Both the position numbers and the translations under genes were made by a program. Below, one piece after another: positions 45,225-54,251 of a stretch of 64,000 nucleotides of DNA. Below the pieces are notes generated by a model. It made no database searches. It was not told the origin of the DNA and saw only the letters and a program-made list of their open reading frames with translations. The number at the start of each line of letters is the position of its first letter. Position 1 is the first letter of the stretch. Origin of the DNA: Paenibacillus cymbidii (GTDB lineage: Bacteria; Bacillota; Bacilli; Paenibacillales; NBRC-103111); the NCBI RefSeq assembly GCF_004764705.1, contig NZ_SHLX01000038.1:1-64000 (forward strand), read 5' to 3'.

Positions 45225-46106
45225 ATGAACATTCGTATGGGCGAAGTGGAGCTGGCGCTCGGCGGCAAATACTTGACGGAAATGCGGGACGCCAACGATA
45301 TACTTGGCGACGAGGCGGCGCTGCGGGCGCGTATGGCGGAGGACGGCTATTTGCTGATCCGCGGGTTCCATGACCGCGAGGATGTGCTGCAGGCGCGCCG
45401 GGAGATGCTGGCGCTGATGCAGGAGCAAGGCCGGCTTGCGCCGGACGCACCTACGGAAGAAGGCCGGATCGGCGCGGAAGGCAAAGGCTTCATGGTGCAC
45501 AAGCAGGACATCGCGCGGCTGCCGGGGCTGCTTCACGTCGTCAATCATCCGCGAGCGATGGGCTTCTTCGACCGCTTCCTCGGCGGGCCGTCGCTGACCT
45601 ACGATTACAAATGGATTCGCGGCGTCGGGCAAGGCGGCTCGACCGGCGCGCATTACGATGTGGTCTACATGGGGCGCGGCACGAAACAGGTCTACACGAC
45701 GTGGACGCCGATCGGCGATATTTCGTATGAGATGGGCGGGCTGGCGGTTTGCCTTGGCTCGCAGCATTTTGCTAAAATTAAGGCAACCTACGGCCAAATG
45801 GACGTCGACCGCGACAATGTTTCGGGCTGGTTCTCCGACAATCCGCAGGAAATCGTCGACAAGTACGGCGGCAGGTGGGCAACGACCGAATTCCGCGCCG
45901 GCGACGCGCTCATCTTCGGCATGTTCATGATGCACGGATCGCTCACGAACACGACCGACCGATACCGGCTCAGCTGCGACACGCGTTACCAGCTGGCGTC
46001 GGAGCCGGTTGACGAGCGCTGGATCGGCGACGTCAAGGGCCATTACGCCTGGGGCAAAAGCCCAACCATATCGATGGCGGACGCACGCGCCGGCTGGGGC
46101 GTTTAA
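45225..46106 (+). CDS. Phytanoyl-CoA dioxygenase (PhyH) family protein, copy 1
   Basis: The 293-residue protein is an Fe(II)/2-oxoglutarate oxygenase. The iron triad is H-x-D in STGAHYDVVYMG (about residues 142-145) with a distal histidine in MFMMHGSLTNTTDRYRLSCD (about 230) and the 2-oxoglutarate arginine in the same segment. It lacks a signal peptide. The substrate is unknown; this lineage often acts on small molecules rather than phytanoyl-CoA. It follows an AraC regulator and has AAGAGGAG before the ATG. Three more PhyH genes occur within the next 15 kb. Confidence 0.9.
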   Translation: MNIRMGEVELALGGKYLTEMRDANDILGDEAALRARMAEDGYLLIRGFHDREDVLQARREMLALMQEQGRLAPDAPTEEGRIGAEGKGFMVHKQDIARLPGLLHVVNHPRAMGFFDRFLGGPSLTYDYKWIRGVGQGGSTGAHYDVVYMGRGTKQVYTTWTPIGDISYEMGGLAVCLGSQHFAKIKATYGQMDVDRDNVSGWFSDNPQEIVDKYGGRWATTEFRAGDALIFGMFMMHGSLTNTTDRYRLSCDTRYQLASEPVDERWIGDVKGHYAWGKSPTISMADARAGWGV

Positions 46107-46147
46107 CCCCCGGCCTTCCGCGCGCGGCTGCCCGAAGGAGATTTGCC

Positions 46148-46951
46148 ATGCGGCTTCAAGGGCATCAGGGAGGGCAGCCGCTTCATACGGCTGGCGAGCA
46201 TCACCGCGATATCGCGGTATACGATACGAATGAACTGTTTGGTCAAAAAGGGCGGTTTCGCGTGCTGCAGTTTTCCGGCGACGCGGTGCAGGGCGCCGTC
46301 GATCTGGACGATCCGGCGCGCATCGTGCTCGAGTATCCGCGGGCGATCGTGCACCTGATGGAGCTTAACCGTCCGGCGTTCGAAACGGCGTTTATGATCG
46401 GCCTTGGCGTCGGTACGATTGCCCGCCATTTCGCCGGCAAACGAATGATCGTCGCCGAGCTGGACGGCCGCGTCGTCGACTTGTGCCGGACGCACTTCGG
46501 CTTGGACTTCGATTTCGACGATGCGGCGGACCGCGTTATCGTCGGCGACGGCCGCGCCGTGCTGGCGGAGCAGCGCGCGCACAGCTTCGATTATGTGATT
46601 GTGGACGCGTTTACGGAGCAAGGGACGCCGCGGCGATTGTTGTCTGCGGCGTTTTTTGCCTTGGCGCGCGAGAAGCTGCACCCGCGCGGGATGGTGGTGC
46701 TCAACCTGATCGGCCGCGGGCATCGCGACCCGTTGATCGGCGCCGCGTTCGCGACGCTGCGCGGCGCGTTCGCTCACGCAGGCGCCTGGGCGCTCGCGGC
46801 GGACGGCGCTTCCGGCCGCTCCGGCGTGCACAACGTCCTGCTCGCCGGCAGCGATCGGCCGATCGACTTCCGGCCGCGCCAGATGGCCGGCTTCCAGCCG
46901 TTCGTGCCGGCGCAAGGTCATGTGATCGCGGACCGCGACGACGAAGCGTAG
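46148..46951 (+). CDS. Spermidine synthase-like methyltransferase-fold protein
   Basis: The 267-residue protein has a Rossmann nucleotide-binding core: AFMIGLGVGTIARHFAGKRM (motif GLGVGT, about residues 78-95), then MIVAELDGRVVDLCRTHFGL and VIVGDGRAVL. The order fits spermidine-synthase-like proteins. The FDYVIVDAFTEQGTPRRLLS segment matches the aspartate-containing stretch of those enzymes. Real aminopropyltransferase activity is uncertain; many such short copies are of unknown function. AAGGAG precedes the ATG, and the gene follows the PhyH gene by 41 bp. Confidence 0.82.
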   Translation: MRLQGHQGGQPLHTAGEHHRDIAVYDTNELFGQKGRFRVLQFSGDAVQGAVDLDDPARIVLEYPRAIVHLMELNRPAFETAFMIGLGVGTIARHFAGKRMIVAELDGRVVDLCRTHFGLDFDFDDAADRVIVGDGRAVLAEQRAHSFDYVIVDAFTEQGTPRRLLSAAFFALAREKLHPRGMVVLNLIGRGHRDPLIGAAFATLRGAFAHAGAWALAADGASGRSGVHNVLLAGSDRPIDFRPRQMAGFQPFVPAQGHVIADRDDEA

Positions 46952-47018
46952 CAGGGGGCGGCGACCGAATGCGAAAAAAGCCAGGCTTCATTGGCTATAT
47001 CGCAAAAAGAGGGCCATT

Positions 47019-47165
47019 TCAGCAAAATAGCCAGTGAAAATACGAGGTATTTTGCTGATATAGCCGATTTTGGGGCATTTCGAAGCAAATAGGCCCTGTT
47101 TTCACTGGTTATTTCCGCCGAATATGGTGAAATCGCACAAATAAGCCATTTTTACTGGTTATTTT
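47019..47165. repeat. Extragenic palindromic element, copy 3 (three or more units)
   Basis: TCAGCAAAATA (47019-47029) pairs perfectly with TATTTTGCTGA (47048-47058), 11 bp, enclosing a degenerate AAATAGCCAGTG. Two further units follow at 47087-47114 (AAATAGGCCC...CTGGTTATTT) and 47139-47165 (AATAAGCC...CTGGTTATT). This is the most complex copy of the family seen at 13924, 32704 and 60258. It lies in the 430-bp gap between the spermidine-synthase-like gene and the ABC operon. Confidence 0.75.
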
Positions 47166-47294
47166 GGCGAGCAAGGTCGAGTCAGCACATTCGTTTCCCC
47201 CCAACCGTGCCGCCCCCCTGCCTCGCTTTTGACTCCTTCAAATTCCGTCTGCGCCGCTCCTCGCCTTCCCTTGCGCGATTCAACTAATTTCACC

Positions 47295-47322
47295 CTGACA
47301 AACCTTAAGATCGCCTTATACT
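47295..47322 (+). promoter_or_regulatory. Promoter of the sugar ABC transporter operon, with shared 18-bp element
   Basis: CTGACA (47295-47300), 16 bases and TATACT (47317-47322) form a good promoter. The spacer and ends contain AAACCTTAAGATCGCCTT (47300-47317), which recurs with two changes as AAACCTTAAGAATGCCTT at 52540-52557 before the solute-binding lipoprotein gene. The -10 neighbourhood TATACTTTCG also recurs there. The shared element is probably a site for the YesN-type regulator encoded between the two promoters. Confidence 0.65.
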
Positions 47323-47380
47323 TTCGCCTGCGCCGCCGGGGTATGATGGGAATCATCAACTATAGACAGGAGAGATCGCG

Positions 47381-48331
47381 CTGCTTCCCCCTATCACCGA
47401 ATCGCCCGCCAAGCCGCTCGGCCGCTTGCTTCGTCCATTCCCGGCGACGCTGCGCAAGCACGGCTGGCTGTATCTGATGCTGGTGCCGGCCGCCGCCTAC
47501 TACCTCATTTTTCAGATCATGCCCTATTACGGGCTGGTGATCGCATTTAAAGATTTTAACCCGGTTCAGGGCATATCGGGCAGCCCGTGGGTCGGCCTCA
47601 AACACGTGCGCGGCCTGATCGACAATCCCGACTTCGGACGGCTGATGCGCAACACGGTGCTGATCAGCCTGTTCAAGCTGATCGTCGGTTTCCCCGTGCC
47701 GGTCGTCTTTGCCCTGCTGCTCAACGAGGTCAGACGGTCATGGTTCAAACGGTCGGTTCAGACGATCACGTCATTCCCGTACTTCCTCTCCTGGGTCGTG
47801 TACGGCGGAATCGTCTCCTCCTTCCTGACGCCAACCGGCGTCATCAACAGCGTCATCCAGACGTTCGACGGATCGGTCGTCAACTTCCTCGCGAACAGCG
47901 GCATGTTCCGGCCAATCGTCATCATTACCGACGCGATGAAAAATTTTGGCTGGGGTTCGATCATTTACCTCGCCGCCATCGCCGGCATCAATCCCGACCT
48001 GTACGACGTGGCCCGGGTCGACGGCGCCGGACGCTGGAAGCAGTTGCTCCATGTCACGCTGCCCGGCCTGATGTCCACGCTGCTGCTGATGTTCATCATC
48101 AGCCTGAGCCACATCCTCGATGCCGGTTTCGAGCAGGTGTACGTGCTGCTCAACCCCGCCGTGTACAGCGTGGGTGATATTATCGACACGTATGTGTACC
48201 GGGTCGGGCTGGAGAAAGGCCAGTTCAGCGTCGCCACCCTCGTCGGCCTTTGCAAAGGCGCGATCGGTTTCGTGCTGATTATCGGTGCCAATGCGCTGCT
48301 CCGCAGAACAAGCGACAAAAGCATATGGTAG
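47381..48331 (+). CDS. Sugar ABC transporter permease (LplB-like)
   Basis: The protein has six transmembrane helices and the inner-membrane EAA loop DLYDVARVDGAGRWKQLLHV, diagnostic of binding-protein-dependent permeases of the LplB/YtcP group in Firmicutes. A TTG at 47426 gives a 301-residue product without a ribosome binding site. The AGGAG at 47368-47372 sits eight bases before CTG 47381, whose frame adds 15 residues (LPPITESPAKPLGRL) matching the usual N-terminus, so I prefer the CTG start. It is the first gene of an operon with a second permease, a response regulator and a sensor kinase. Confidence 0.88.
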   Translation: MLPPITESPAKPLGRLLRPFPATLRKHGWLYLMLVPAAAYYLIFQIMPYYGLVIAFKDFNPVQGISGSPWVGLKHVRGLIDNPDFGRLMRNTVLISLFKLIVGFPVPVVFALLLNEVRRSWFKRSVQTITSFPYFLSWVVYGGIVSSFLTPTGVINSVIQTFDGSVVNFLANSGMFRPIVIITDAMKNFGWGSIIYLAAIAGINPDLYDVARVDGAGRWKQLLHVTLPGLMSTLLLMFIISLSHILDAGFEQVYVLLNPAVYSVGDIIDTYVYRVGLEKGQFSVATLVGLCKGAIGFVLIIGANALLRRTSDKSIW

Positions 48332-48345
48332 AGAGGAGCCGCCCG

Positions 48346-49215
48346 ATGCGCAAAGCCCGCCCTGTAAAATCCGCCGACATCGCCATCTATTTGCTGCTTG
48401 TCGCTTCCTGTATAATAACGATAGTGCCGATCGTGCACGTGCTTTCGATTTCCATGAGCGCCCCCGGGTCGGTGTACGCCGCACCGATCATGCTGTATCC
48501 GCGGGAAGTGACGCTCGCGGCATACCGCTATATTTTCGATACGGATGCCCTGCTGCGCGCGTTTGCGATCACCGTGTTCATCACCGTCGCCGGCACGCTG
48601 CTCAACCTGCTCGTCACCGTGCCCGCCGCCTACGCACTGTCCAAGCGGGCGCTGCCCGGCCTGCGCTGGTTTATGGTCGCGCTCGTGCTGGTGATGACGT
48701 TTAACGCCGGCATTATCCCCACTTATCTGATGGTCAAAAATGTCGGCTTGCTCAACAGCGTCTGGGCGATGATCGTGCCCGGGCTGGTCAACGCATTTTT
48801 TTTGCTGCTGATGCGCAACTTCTTCATGGAATTGCCGGCCGAGGTCGAAGAATCGGCGAAAATGGACGGCTGCAGCGACATCCGCCTGCTCGCCGCCATC
48901 ATCGTTCCGCTGTCGCTGCCCGTGCTGGCGACGATTTCGCTCTTTTACGGCGTGAGCCATTGGAACGAGTTTTTCAAAGGGTTGTTTTACGTGACGTCGC
49001 CAACCAAATGGCCCTTGCAGGTGCTGCTCAAAACGATCGTGTTCGATCAAAATTTTACCAGCATGGATAATTTCGATTTTGTGACAATGCGCATCGAACC
49101 GATGAATGTGCAATCGGCCTCGATCATGGTCGCCACCTTGCCGATCGTTTGCGTGTATCCGTTTATGCAGCGCTTCTTCGTCAAGGGGCTTGTCATGGGG
49201 GCAGTCAAGGGGTAG
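48346..49215 (+). CDS. Sugar ABC transporter permease (LplC/YtcP-like)
   Basis: The 289-residue protein has six transmembrane helices, starting with ADIAIYLLLVASCIITIVPI, and the EAA loop ELPAEVEESAKMDGCSDIRL. It ends FVKGLVMGAVKG, the canonical C-terminus of the LplC/YtcP type. The ATG at 48346 has GAGAGGAG upstream. With the preceding permease it forms the membrane channel for import of an oligosaccharide bound by the lipoprotein at 52648. No ATPase is encoded in this operon; such transporters share a common MsmX-type ATPase. Confidence 0.93.
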   Translation: MRKARPVKSADIAIYLLLVASCIITIVPIVHVLSISMSAPGSVYAAPIMLYPREVTLAAYRYIFDTDALLRAFAITVFITVAGTLLNLLVTVPAAYALSKRALPGLRWFMVALVLVMTFNAGIIPTYLMVKNVGLLNSVWAMIVPGLVNAFFLLLMRNFFMELPAEVEESAKMDGCSDIRLLAAIIVPLSLPVLATISLFYGVSHWNEFFKGLFYVTSPTKWPLQVLLKTIVFDQNFTSMDNFDFVTMRIEPMNVQSASIMVATLPIVCVYPFMQRFFVKGLVMGAVKG

Positions 49216-49224
49216 GGAGCGCCG

Positions 49225-50793
49225 ATGGACGTACTGATTGTCGAAGACGAATACGAAGTGCTGACGGGCATGAAGTCGATGCTGGAGACGCGGGTCGCCG
49301 GCATCGACGGCGTCTACGCGCTGGGCAATGCCGAAGACGCGCTCGACCTGATCGCCGCGAAGCGCCCGCCGTTGATCGTGACCGATATCGTGCTGCCGCA
49401 GATGTCGGGCATCGAGCTGATGGAGCGGCTGCGCGCCAACATGCCCGATTACCGGCCAAAGCTGGTCGTCATCAGCAGCCATTCCCATTTCGAATACGCC
49501 CGGCGCAGTCTGCAGGCCGGCGCCATCGACTATATTCTCAAGCCGTTCGACCGCGACGAAGTGGCGCGCAAGCTCCAGTCCATCGTGCAATTGATCGCGG
49601 AGGAGGCGCGGCTGCAATCGCGGCTGCGGAACCGGCTCGAGCATGCCGAGGTCGGCACGAAGGCGATGAAGGACAAGTTCGTGCTCGGCCTGTGCACGCA
49701 CAAGTCGCAGCTGCTCGAGCATGTGTACCACCGGTTGCAGCTGTGGGAGCTGACCTGGATCGGCACGATGCCGTACGCAGTCGCCGCTTTCGCCCCGTCG
49801 GAGCCACCGGCTTCCGAGGAGGAGGCGGCGCTGCGCCATTTTGCCGTCGGCAACGTGGCGGCGGATACGCTTGCGGCCTACTCGTGCAGCTATCTTGTCA
49901 GCGACGCCCGCCTGATCTGGATCGTCATCGCCGAATGCAAGCAGCTCGAAGCGATCGTCCGCGACATCCGCAGCAACACGCTGACGTACCAGAAAATCGA
50001 TATCGCCTTCGGCGCAAGCGCAACGACGTATTCGGTGCAGGCGCTGGCCGGCGCGTACCGGCAGGCGCAGCGGGCGCTGAAGGTGGCGTTGTTCAACAAG
50101 CTCGCCGTAGCGTACGCCGACGACGAAGCGCTCGACCCGCAAGGCCGGCCGGCGGCCCAAACGGAAGCGAGCGTGGCCGGGCTCATCTATGCCGGCGACG
50201 ACGAGCGGCTGCGGCCGGCGATCGGCGCCTGCATCGACCGCCACATGCTGGCCCCGGGCGTGGCCAACGTGCGGCAGCTGGCGCAGGTATGCCTGGAGTG
50301 GATGCTGCAGGTGCACAACGCGCTGGAACAAACGTACGGCGTGAAGCATGACATTTCCTTCCTTGCCGTATGGGAAGCGCTGGAGAAGGCGGCGCTGCCG
50401 GACGAGCTCAAGGAAGCGGTGGAGCGGCATTTTGTGGCGCTCAGCCGCAGCATCGCCGACCAGAAAAGCAGCATCAACCACTTCCTGATCGAAAAGGCCA
50501 AACGGCACATCGCCGCCCATTTCCGCCGCAATCTGACGCTGCAGGACGTGGCCGACGAATTGTACATTCACCCCGTCTGGTTCAGCCACCTGTTCAAGAA
50601 GGTGACCGGGCAAAATTTTCTCGACTACACGACGGAAATGCGGATGGAGGAGGCGAAAAAACAGTTGCGCGAGTCGAGCAAAAAAATATACGAAATCGCC
50701 GATGAAGTCGGGTATCAGGACTTGCAGCATTTTGGCAAGGTGTTCAAAAAACGGGTCGGCGTCACGCCGAAGCAATTCCGGTACGGCAAATGA
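49225..50793 (+). CDS. YesN-type response regulator (receiver-AraC)
   Basis: The 522-residue protein has a receiver domain (1-120) with the phosphoacceptor aspartate in LIVTDIVLPQMSG (about residue 53), conserved DE near the N-terminus and lysine in DYILKPFDRDE. A middle region (130-410) separates it from a C-terminal AraC pair of helix-turn-helix motifs (LTLQDVADELYIHPVWFSHL and KIYEIADEVGYQDLQHFGKV). It is the cognate regulator of the sensor kinase whose ATGA start overlaps its stop by four bases. It probably activates the ABC operon and the solute-binding gene through the shared 18-bp element. Confidence 0.95.
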   Translation: MDVLIVEDEYEVLTGMKSMLETRVAGIDGVYALGNAEDALDLIAAKRPPLIVTDIVLPQMSGIELMERLRANMPDYRPKLVVISSHSHFEYARRSLQAGAIDYILKPFDRDEVARKLQSIVQLIAEEARLQSRLRNRLEHAEVGTKAMKDKFVLGLCTHKSQLLEHVYHRLQLWELTWIGTMPYAVAAFAPSEPPASEEEAALRHFAVGNVAADTLAAYSCSYLVSDARLIWIVIAECKQLEAIVRDIRSNTLTYQKIDIAFGASATTYSVQALAGAYRQAQRALKVALFNKLAVAYADDEALDPQGRPAAQTEASVAGLIYAGDDERLRPAIGACIDRHMLAPGVANVRQLAQVCLEWMLQVHNALEQTYGVKHDISFLAVWEALEKAALPDELKEAVERHFVALSRSIADQKSSINHFLIEKAKRHIAAHFRRNLTLQDVADELYIHPVWFSHLFKKVTGQNFLDYTTEMRMEEAKKQLRESSKKIYEIADEVGYQDLQHFGKVFKKRVGVTPKQFRYGK

Positions 50794-52520
50794 GCCGATT
50801 CCAACGGCTCCGAACCCCGTCCCTGTACGTCAAGCTGCTGCTTCTGCTGCTGCTCGCCGTGTCGCTGCCCTCCGTGCTGGTGGGCTATTTGTCGTTCAAC
50901 CGCGCCGGCTCGCAGCTGGAGAAAGTGACCCAGGCCTTTCTGAACGAAAACATGCACTACAACAAAACGCGAATCGACGCCGTTGTCGACGGCATCGAAG
51001 CGCTGTCGGAGCAGGTCATCGCCTCGGAGGCGGCGCGTGGGCTGCTGCTGCAGCCGCCGCCGGCGGACCGGCTGGCCGAGCTTGATTTTATCCAGCGGAT
51101 GACGACGCTGACGGCCACGTTCGCCACCGACTACGAGCTGAAAATATATCCGGTCGACATCGCCCGTTACCCGAACTACGCCACCCTGAACGGGTACGCC
51201 GCCTCCTGGTTCGAGCAGGCGCTGCGCATGGAAGGGCGCGGGTTCTGGCATGTCGAGGCGCTCCGCTCCTACGCTTCCCCGCAGAGCGATATCGCCTTCG
51301 TGCGGCCGATTCGACTGTACCCGGGGCTGCGGACAATCGGCGTGATGTTCGTCACCGTCCCCCGGCTGATGATCAAAAACCAGCTGGTCATCCCGCCGGA
51401 ATACGCCAATCTGCAGCTGTCCGTCGTCAACGAGCGCCATCAGCTGCTGCTGTCCTCCGCCGACGAGCCGCAGACGGCGCGGATCGACCGCTATTTTGCC
51501 GGGAACGGGGCGGAGACGCCCGGTCTGACCGCGGACGGATCGTATTACATGCTGTCCGTACCGCTTGGCAAATACGACTGGAAGCTGGTCGCGATGCTTC
51601 CGGCAGCCGATTTTATCGGGCCGATCGAGGACATTCGCGTCTATATGGGCATTATCGTGGCCGCCGGGATCGTCATCGTATCGTTGCTGTTCGCGGTCAT
51701 TATCCGCAACTTTACGATGCCGATCCGCCATATCAGCGAGCTGATGCGGAGGATGCAGAACGGCGTCTTGGAGCGCTGCCTGAACTTCCGCAAGCGGCGC
51801 GACGAAATCGGCCAGCTCGTACGCGGCTACAATACGATGATTACCGGTATGGAGGAGCTGATCGCGCATACGAAGCAAGTCGAGGAGCGGAAGCGCAAGC
51901 TGGAGATGCAGTCGCTCGTCAGCCAGATCAATCCGCACTTCCTGTACAACACGCTCGATTCGATCAAGTGGAAGGCGGAAAAAGCGAGCGAGGCGTCGAT
52001 CGTCGGCATGGTGTCGGCGCTCGGCAATCTGCTGCGGTTCAGCATCAACAACAACGAGGAGCTGACGACGGTCGAGCGGGAAATCGAACATGTCCGCAAC
52101 TATTTGAACATTGAGCTGCTACGCCATAACGACAATTTCCAGGTCGTTTATTTTGTCCAGCCCAATGTGCTGCATCTGCCGTTTCTGAAGCTGACGATCC
52201 AGCCGCTGGCCGAGAACGGCGTCAAGCACGGGCTGAACAAGCTGCGCGACGGCAGCGGCAAGCTGTTCGTCGCCGTTACGCGCGACGGCGACGATCTTGT
52301 CTGCACCGTCGAAGACAACGGTCCCGCCCTGCCGGAAGGCGGGGACGTCGTCATCGCGCCGCCGAAACAGGAGCAAGGCGAAGGCGGCATCGGCTTGTAC
52401 AATGTGGACCGGCGGCTGCGGCTCTCTTTTGGCGCGCGTTACGGACTGAGCATTCGCCCGCGGGAGACGGGCGGCTGGAAGGTAACGCTGCGACATCCGA
52501 TTCTGGCCGAGGGCAAGTAA
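50790..52520 (+). CDS. YesM-type sensor histidine kinase
   Basis: The 576-residue protein has two transmembrane helices (about 13-35 and 285-310) enclosing an extracellular sensing domain, a HAMP domain (RNFTMPIRHISELMRRMQNG, about 312-365) and the HisKA_5-type motif SQINPHFLYNTLDSIKWKAE with the phosphorylated histidine near residue 386. The C-terminal ATPase domain has LAENGVKHGLNKL and DNGPALPEGG. It senses a sugar or its transport state and phosphorylates the upstream regulator. It overlaps the regulator gene as ATGA. Confidence 0.95.
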   Translation: MSRFQRLRTPSLYVKLLLLLLLAVSLPSVLVGYLSFNRAGSQLEKVTQAFLNENMHYNKTRIDAVVDGIEALSEQVIASEAARGLLLQPPPADRLAELDFIQRMTTLTATFATDYELKIYPVDIARYPNYATLNGYAASWFEQALRMEGRGFWHVEALRSYASPQSDIAFVRPIRLYPGLRTIGVMFVTVPRLMIKNQLVIPPEYANLQLSVVNERHQLLLSSADEPQTARIDRYFAGNGAETPGLTADGSYYMLSVPLGKYDWKLVAMLPAADFIGPIEDIRVYMGIIVAAGIVIVSLLFAVIIRNFTMPIRHISELMRRMQNGVLERCLNFRKRRDEIGQLVRGYNTMITGMEELIAHTKQVEERKRKLEMQSLVSQINPHFLYNTLDSIKWKAEKASEASIVGMVSALGNLLRFSINNNEELTTVEREIEHVRNYLNIELLRHNDNFQVVYFVQPNVLHLPFLKLTIQPLAENGVKHGLNKLRDGSGKLFVAVTRDGDDLVCTVEDNGPALPEGGDVVIAPPKQEQGEGGIGLYNVDRRLRLSFGARYGLSIRPRETGGWKVTLRHPILAEGK

Positions 52521-52539
52521 CGAATAATAATGCATTGCC

Positions 52540-52588
52540 AAACCTTAAGAATGCCTTGTTACGACCCGTTCCGGCGGCAGGCTATACT
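52540..52588 (+). promoter_or_regulatory. Control region of the solute-binding lipoprotein gene with shared element
   Basis: AAACCTTAAGAATGCCTT (52540-52557) nearly matches the element at 47300-47317, and CTATACTTTCGG places TATACT at 52583-52588. The element is 25 bp before the -10 box here, whereas at 47300 it overlaps the spacer. No good -35 box is present, which fits an activator-dependent promoter. Confidence 0.6.
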
Positions 52589-52647
52589 TTCGGTAGTGCG
52601 GGGACGGCCGGCTCCGCCGACAACTACCTATACAAGGAGGTCATTGC

Positions 52648-54234
52648 ATGTTGCGCAAGGTACAAATGGCGGCGTATGCGGGATTGATGGTCATCGTGCT
52701 GCTGGCGGGCTGCAGCGGCAAAGAGAAGGAGGCTGCCGGAGGAAGCGCACAACCGACGGCTTCCGCGGGCGCATCCGCTAACGCCAAACCGGTATCGGAC
52801 GACCCGAAGGATTGGCCGACGATCAAAGTTTACAAAGGGCTGGCCGCGGGGCATATTTACCGGCCCGATTCCGAGCTCGAACGGCTGATCGAGAAGAACA
52901 TCAAGGTCAACCTGGAGTACGAGCTGCCTCCGGTAGCCGATTATGACGCCAAGCTGCAAGTGAAAATCGCCGGCGGCGACGTACCGGACGTCATGGTGTT
53001 CGGCTTTCCGATGAAGGGACAGGACAACGCGCTGATCAAGACGGGGCTGTTCCTCGCGCTCGACGATTATTTGCCGAAATTCCCCAAGCTGAAAGCCGCC
53101 TACAGCGACTATATGTGGAGCCTGATGCGGAGCCAGGACGACGGCAAAATATACGGCATTCCGAATCCCGGCGAAATCGTCGGCGACGGCCTCCTCGTTC
53201 GCACCGACTGGCTGCAGGCCGTCGGCAAACAGCAGCCGAAAACGCTGGATGAGCTGGTCGACGTGCTGAAGGCGTTCCGCGACAAGAAACCGGGCGGCGA
53301 CGGTTCGATTCCTTTCGCCTTCGCCAATATGAACATCAAGGACATCAACCTGTTTACGTCGCTGTTCGGGGCGAAGTGGGGCTGGTATCCGTCGGCAAGC
53401 GATCCGAACAAGCTCGAGTACGGCCTGATTCAGCCGGTAATGAAGGAAACGCTGAAATTCGTCCGTTCGCTGCGCGAGGAAGGGCTGCTCGATCCGGACT
53501 ACCCGATCGGCAAGACAGGCGGGCTCGACAAGTTCAAGGCGGGCAAAATCGGCGTGCTGGCGTGCCGTCCCGGCTGCTGGTGGCAGCCTCAGGCCGATCC
53601 GAACCTGAAGGACAAATCGGCGATTCTCGATCCGATCACGCACCAGGGCAAGCCGCTGAAAATCAACATGGGCGCCATCCCGCTGAACAGCTACAACATT
53701 CAGATCAGCAAAAAGACGAAAAATCCGGAAGCGGCGCTAAAATACATCGAATACCAGGTGACCGACGGCTCCGATTACTTTAACTTCGGCGTCGAGGGCA
53801 AAAACTATGAAAAAACAAACGGCGTGATCAAAACATTTACAGCGGACAAAATCGACAAAAACTACGATTCCGTCACCGGTCTGCTGCTCGTTCGTTCGCA
53901 GCAATGGCTGCAAAGCCCGAGCCGCTGGTCCGGCAACGCTTCGCCGGAGGACGCCGCCACCATCCTTAAGAAAATGGAGCTGTACGCCAAAAACATCAAC
54001 TTCGACTATATGCGGCCGAACTATGCGTTCCCGACCTTGCTGGAGAAAGGCGCTCAGCTCGACGCGATCTGGCAGGAAGGCTTCACCAAAATTTTGCTCG
54101 ATTCGAAGGTCGACATCGACAAGCTGTTCGACGAAACGGTCGCCAAGTGGAAATCGTCCGGCGGCGATCAGGTGATCAAGGAAGTCAACGACATTCAGAC
54201 GGACAAATCCGATCCGGGCAAAAACCTCAAATAA
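52648..54234 (+). CDS. Extracellular solute-binding lipoprotein (sugar ABC transporter)
   Basis: The 528-residue protein has a lipoprotein signal peptide with lipobox VLLAGCSGKE (modified cysteine about residue 25). It then has a low-complexity linker and a large family-1-type binding domain with repeated GEIVGDGLLVRTDWLQAVGK, NMNIKDINLFTSLFGAKWGW and LKYIEYQVTDGSDYFNFGVE segments typical of LplA-like proteins. It captures an oligosaccharide outside the cell for the permeases at 47381 and 48346. A strong AAGGAGG site lies before the ATG. The sugar is unknown. Confidence 0.95.
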   Translation: MLRKVQMAAYAGLMVIVLLAGCSGKEKEAAGGSAQPTASAGASANAKPVSDDPKDWPTIKVYKGLAAGHIYRPDSELERLIEKNIKVNLEYELPPVADYDAKLQVKIAGGDVPDVMVFGFPMKGQDNALIKTGLFLALDDYLPKFPKLKAAYSDYMWSLMRSQDDGKIYGIPNPGEIVGDGLLVRTDWLQAVGKQQPKTLDELVDVLKAFRDKKPGGDGSIPFAFANMNIKDINLFTSLFGAKWGWYPSASDPNKLEYGLIQPVMKETLKFVRSLREEGLLDPDYPIGKTGGLDKFKAGKIGVLACRPGCWWQPQADPNLKDKSAILDPITHQGKPLKINMGAIPLNSYNIQISKKTKNPEAALKYIEYQVTDGSDYFNFGVEGKNYEKTNGVIKTFTADKIDKNYDSVTGLLLVRSQQWLQSPSRWSGNASPEDAATILKKMELYAKNINFDYMRPNYAFPTLLEKGAQLDAIWQEGFTKILLDSKVDIDKLFDETVAKWKSSGGDQVIKEVNDIQTDKSDPGKNLK

Positions 54235-54251
54235 GGCTGGGAGGATCGCGC

